Shown here piece after piece: positions 31,577-32,906 of a DNA stretch of 32,906 nt; the stretch's first letter is position 1; every line of letters starts with the position of its first letter. Source of the DNA: Candidatus Nitrosopumilus sp. (GTDB lineage Archaea; Thermoproteota; Nitrososphaeria; Nitrososphaerales; Nitrosopumilaceae). The stretch spans positions 1 through 32,906 of the forward strand of contig JACERO010000017.1 in assembly GCA_013911135.1 (NCBI GenBank), given 5' to 3'. A program made the position numbers and the translations under genes. The notes beneath the pieces are model-generated. The model did not search any database. It was given only the letters and a program-made list of their open reading frames with translations, and was not told where the DNA came from.

Positions 31577-32757
31577 TTGAATAATACAGTCCCTGAGGAT
31601 TTAATCCATGCTGCATTCTTCTTGTTGATATTGTTGGCTTATCTAACCCAATTCTTTCAACAGAGACTCAAAGAACAAAAATCAAACAACTATATTCAAT
31701 GATTTATGATTGCAAAACTTTTCTGGCAACTCCTAAAAGTGATCTTTTCATTTTGCCAACAGGGGATGGTATGTTAATTGGGTTTCAAGGAGGTTTAGAG
31801 CAGCCAATTTCTCTTGCAATAGAACTACATGCACGACTCCAAAAATATAATCAACTAGTACTAGATACAGAAAAAATTGCTACAAGGATAGGATGTAATG
31901 TAGGTCATATTTTTGTTGTCAAAGATCTTTTTGATAACATAAATTTGTGGGGTCCAGGAGCTATTCTTGCAAGACGTGTTATGGACTTGGGAAACGAAAA
32001 TCAGATTCTATTTCCTTCAACCATGATAACTGATCTTTTTGAAGTATCTAACAAATACGAAAATATCATTCACCCAATTCACAATTTTACAATAAAACAT
32101 GACGGTGAACTTCTTGTTTATTCTGTCTATGGCAAAGATTTTGGGAACAAAGTATCACCTACAAATTCCAGACAAACTAACATCATAACTACCCAAAATC
32201 CCAATTCTTCATATAAAAAAATTATTTTTAATATCCATATAAAAGATTTTGAGAAACCAAATTTGATCGCATATGAACGAATTTATGATTTTGCAAATAG
32301 TTCTAGAGAGCCTGTCTATACTATGGATGTAGAAATAATGACTCATACAAAAACTGATGTCCAGGATCTAAGCATAATGGTATTTGATGAGAACAACAAA
32401 GAATTAGAAATAACAAAAATCTTATCTACAGAATTTTCCAAAAAAATAACCATAAAATTAAATCGACCTGTCTTTCGAGGTAGCGACCAAAGATTAGTCA
32501 AAGTTACCTATGTAAAAAACGAGCAAAGTAATTTCTTTCAACATCAATTTTTGACAAAAACTGATAATTTTGAACTAAATTTCATAACTCGACATAATTT
32601 TCCAAATAAGCAACCTAACTTCTTCTTTATTGATAAAAATAACAACAAAACACTTGTTAGAGAATCAAAAAAAATCTCTAAAGGTATGTCTTATGTAACT
32701 ACATGGAAAATAAATGATAAAATCTATCTTAATGATATAATTCGTTTGGAATATTGA
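31577..32757 (+). CDS. Class III nucleotide cyclase with beta-rich C-terminal domain, N-terminal frameshift
   Basis: About 393 aa if one base is restored. Frame 1 starts at TTG 31577 (NNTVPEDLIHAAFFL). Frame 2 continues from 31624 as VDIVGLSNPILSTETQRTKI and runs into the long frame from 31699. The cyclase domain (about 10-185) has the first metal Asp in LVDIVG, the second in PTGDGMLIGF, RIGCNVGHIF for the following strand, and GPGAILARRVMDLG, which keeps the Arg of the N-x-x-x-R motif while Asn is replaced. A Ser/Asn-rich linker (about 195-210) leads to a C-terminal domain of about 150 residues, beta-rich and ending in WKINDKIYLNDIIRLEY. This layout resembles cyclases with an AGS-C-type sensor domain, as in Pycsar-like defence, but I cannot confirm that family. 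The product (cAMP, cGMP or cUMP) is unknown. Confidence 0.65.
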
Positions 32758-32778
32758 AATTAAATAATTTTTACAATC

Positions 32779-32796
32779 CCAGTAGATGGGAAAGTA
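32779..32796. repeat. Left terminal inverted repeat of IS copy 2
   Basis: Exact 18-bp inverted match to 606-623, with no further pairing on either side. Confidence 0.8.
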
Positions 32797-32906
32797 ACTC
32801 AAATTAGATCAGAAACTATCAATTATTCAATCAAATTATTCCGATAGAAAAAGCTTGATGATAGTGTATCATTTTATCAAATGTGAATCACAACTCATTT
32901 GATACC
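32779..32906 (+). mobile_element. Insertion sequence, left end of second copy, cut by window edge
   Basis: CCAGTAGATGGGAAAGTA (32779-32796) is the exact reverse complement of the right end at 606-623, so a second element of the same type begins here, reading rightwards. The remaining 110 bases show no long open frame; the transposase start presumably lies at or beyond the window edge (a GTG near 32881 opens a short frame). The insertion lies 21 bp after the cyclase stop. Confidence 0.75.

Noticed and set aside
606-32796. Composite transposon carrying the whole window
   Set aside because: The interval holds single-copy housekeeping genes in partly conserved archaeal order, so it is chromosome between two insertions, not cargo.

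Overview
The window reads as a piece of a low-GC archaeal chromosome, most likely from an ammonia-oxidising thaumarchaeon of the Nitrosopumilus/Nitrosarchaeum type. The basis is archaeal ribosomal proteins (L10/P0, L18, L19e, L30, L32e), an archaeal Spt5/NusG and SecE, archaeal-type adenylate kinase, DUF106, Cbf5, DtdA, a tRNA-Ser with an intron at 37/38, TATA-like boxes about 26 bp before many start codons (leaderless mRNAs), and the absence of L14e and L34e genes from the secY-adk-cmk-cbf5 run. The genus is inference.

Layout. 1-623 is the 3' end of an insertion sequence with a decayed or frameshifted transposase. At 32779 a second copy of the same IS type begins. Their ends are exact 18-bp inverted repeats, so the whole window lies between two IS copies in the same orientation. 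664-9170 (minus strand) is one long operon: gcvT-gcvH-gcvPA-gcvPB-lplB-lplA-lpd-LLM oxidoreductase-KAS III/chalcone-synthase-like enzyme. lipA is divergent from it (9213-10094). Together these give a complete glycine cleavage system plus synthesis, ligation and re-oxidation of its lipoyl cofactor. Two uncharacterised enzymes are attached at the 3' end.

10138-13518 is the secE-nusG-L11 / L1-L10 cluster on the minus strand, split by an Lrp/AsnC regulator on the plus strand. secE is only 58 codons. 13558-15463 holds dtdA and a minimal O6-alkylguanine-DNA alkyltransferase, facing L19e-L32e. 15566-22542 holds pckA (with an apparent N-terminal 1-bp frameshift), a membrane-anchored subtilisin, superoxide dismutase, prefoldin alpha, ftsY and argF. 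22579-28886 is the end of the archaeal spc operon: L18-S5-L30-L15-secY-adk-DUF106-cmk-cbf5. A small membrane-anchored protein and tRNA-Ser(GGA) follow.

29635-32757 is accessory: a multi-pass membrane protein of sensor type, a frameshifted winged-helix/DUF1724-type regulator, and a divergently transcribed class III nucleotide cyclase with an unrecognised beta-rich C-terminal domain, directly beside the second IS. This signalling cassette is the best candidate for something undescribed. Secondary points are the C-terminal extension of FtsY interrupted by an in-frame stop, the 18-bp minisatellite coding the Spt5 N-terminus, and the thiolase-fold and LLM enzymes in the glycine cleavage operon.

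Four genes (transposase, pckA, regulator, cyclase) each look intact except for one missing base. This could be real decay near the IS elements or a sequence-quality problem, and it should be settled before any biology is built on them.
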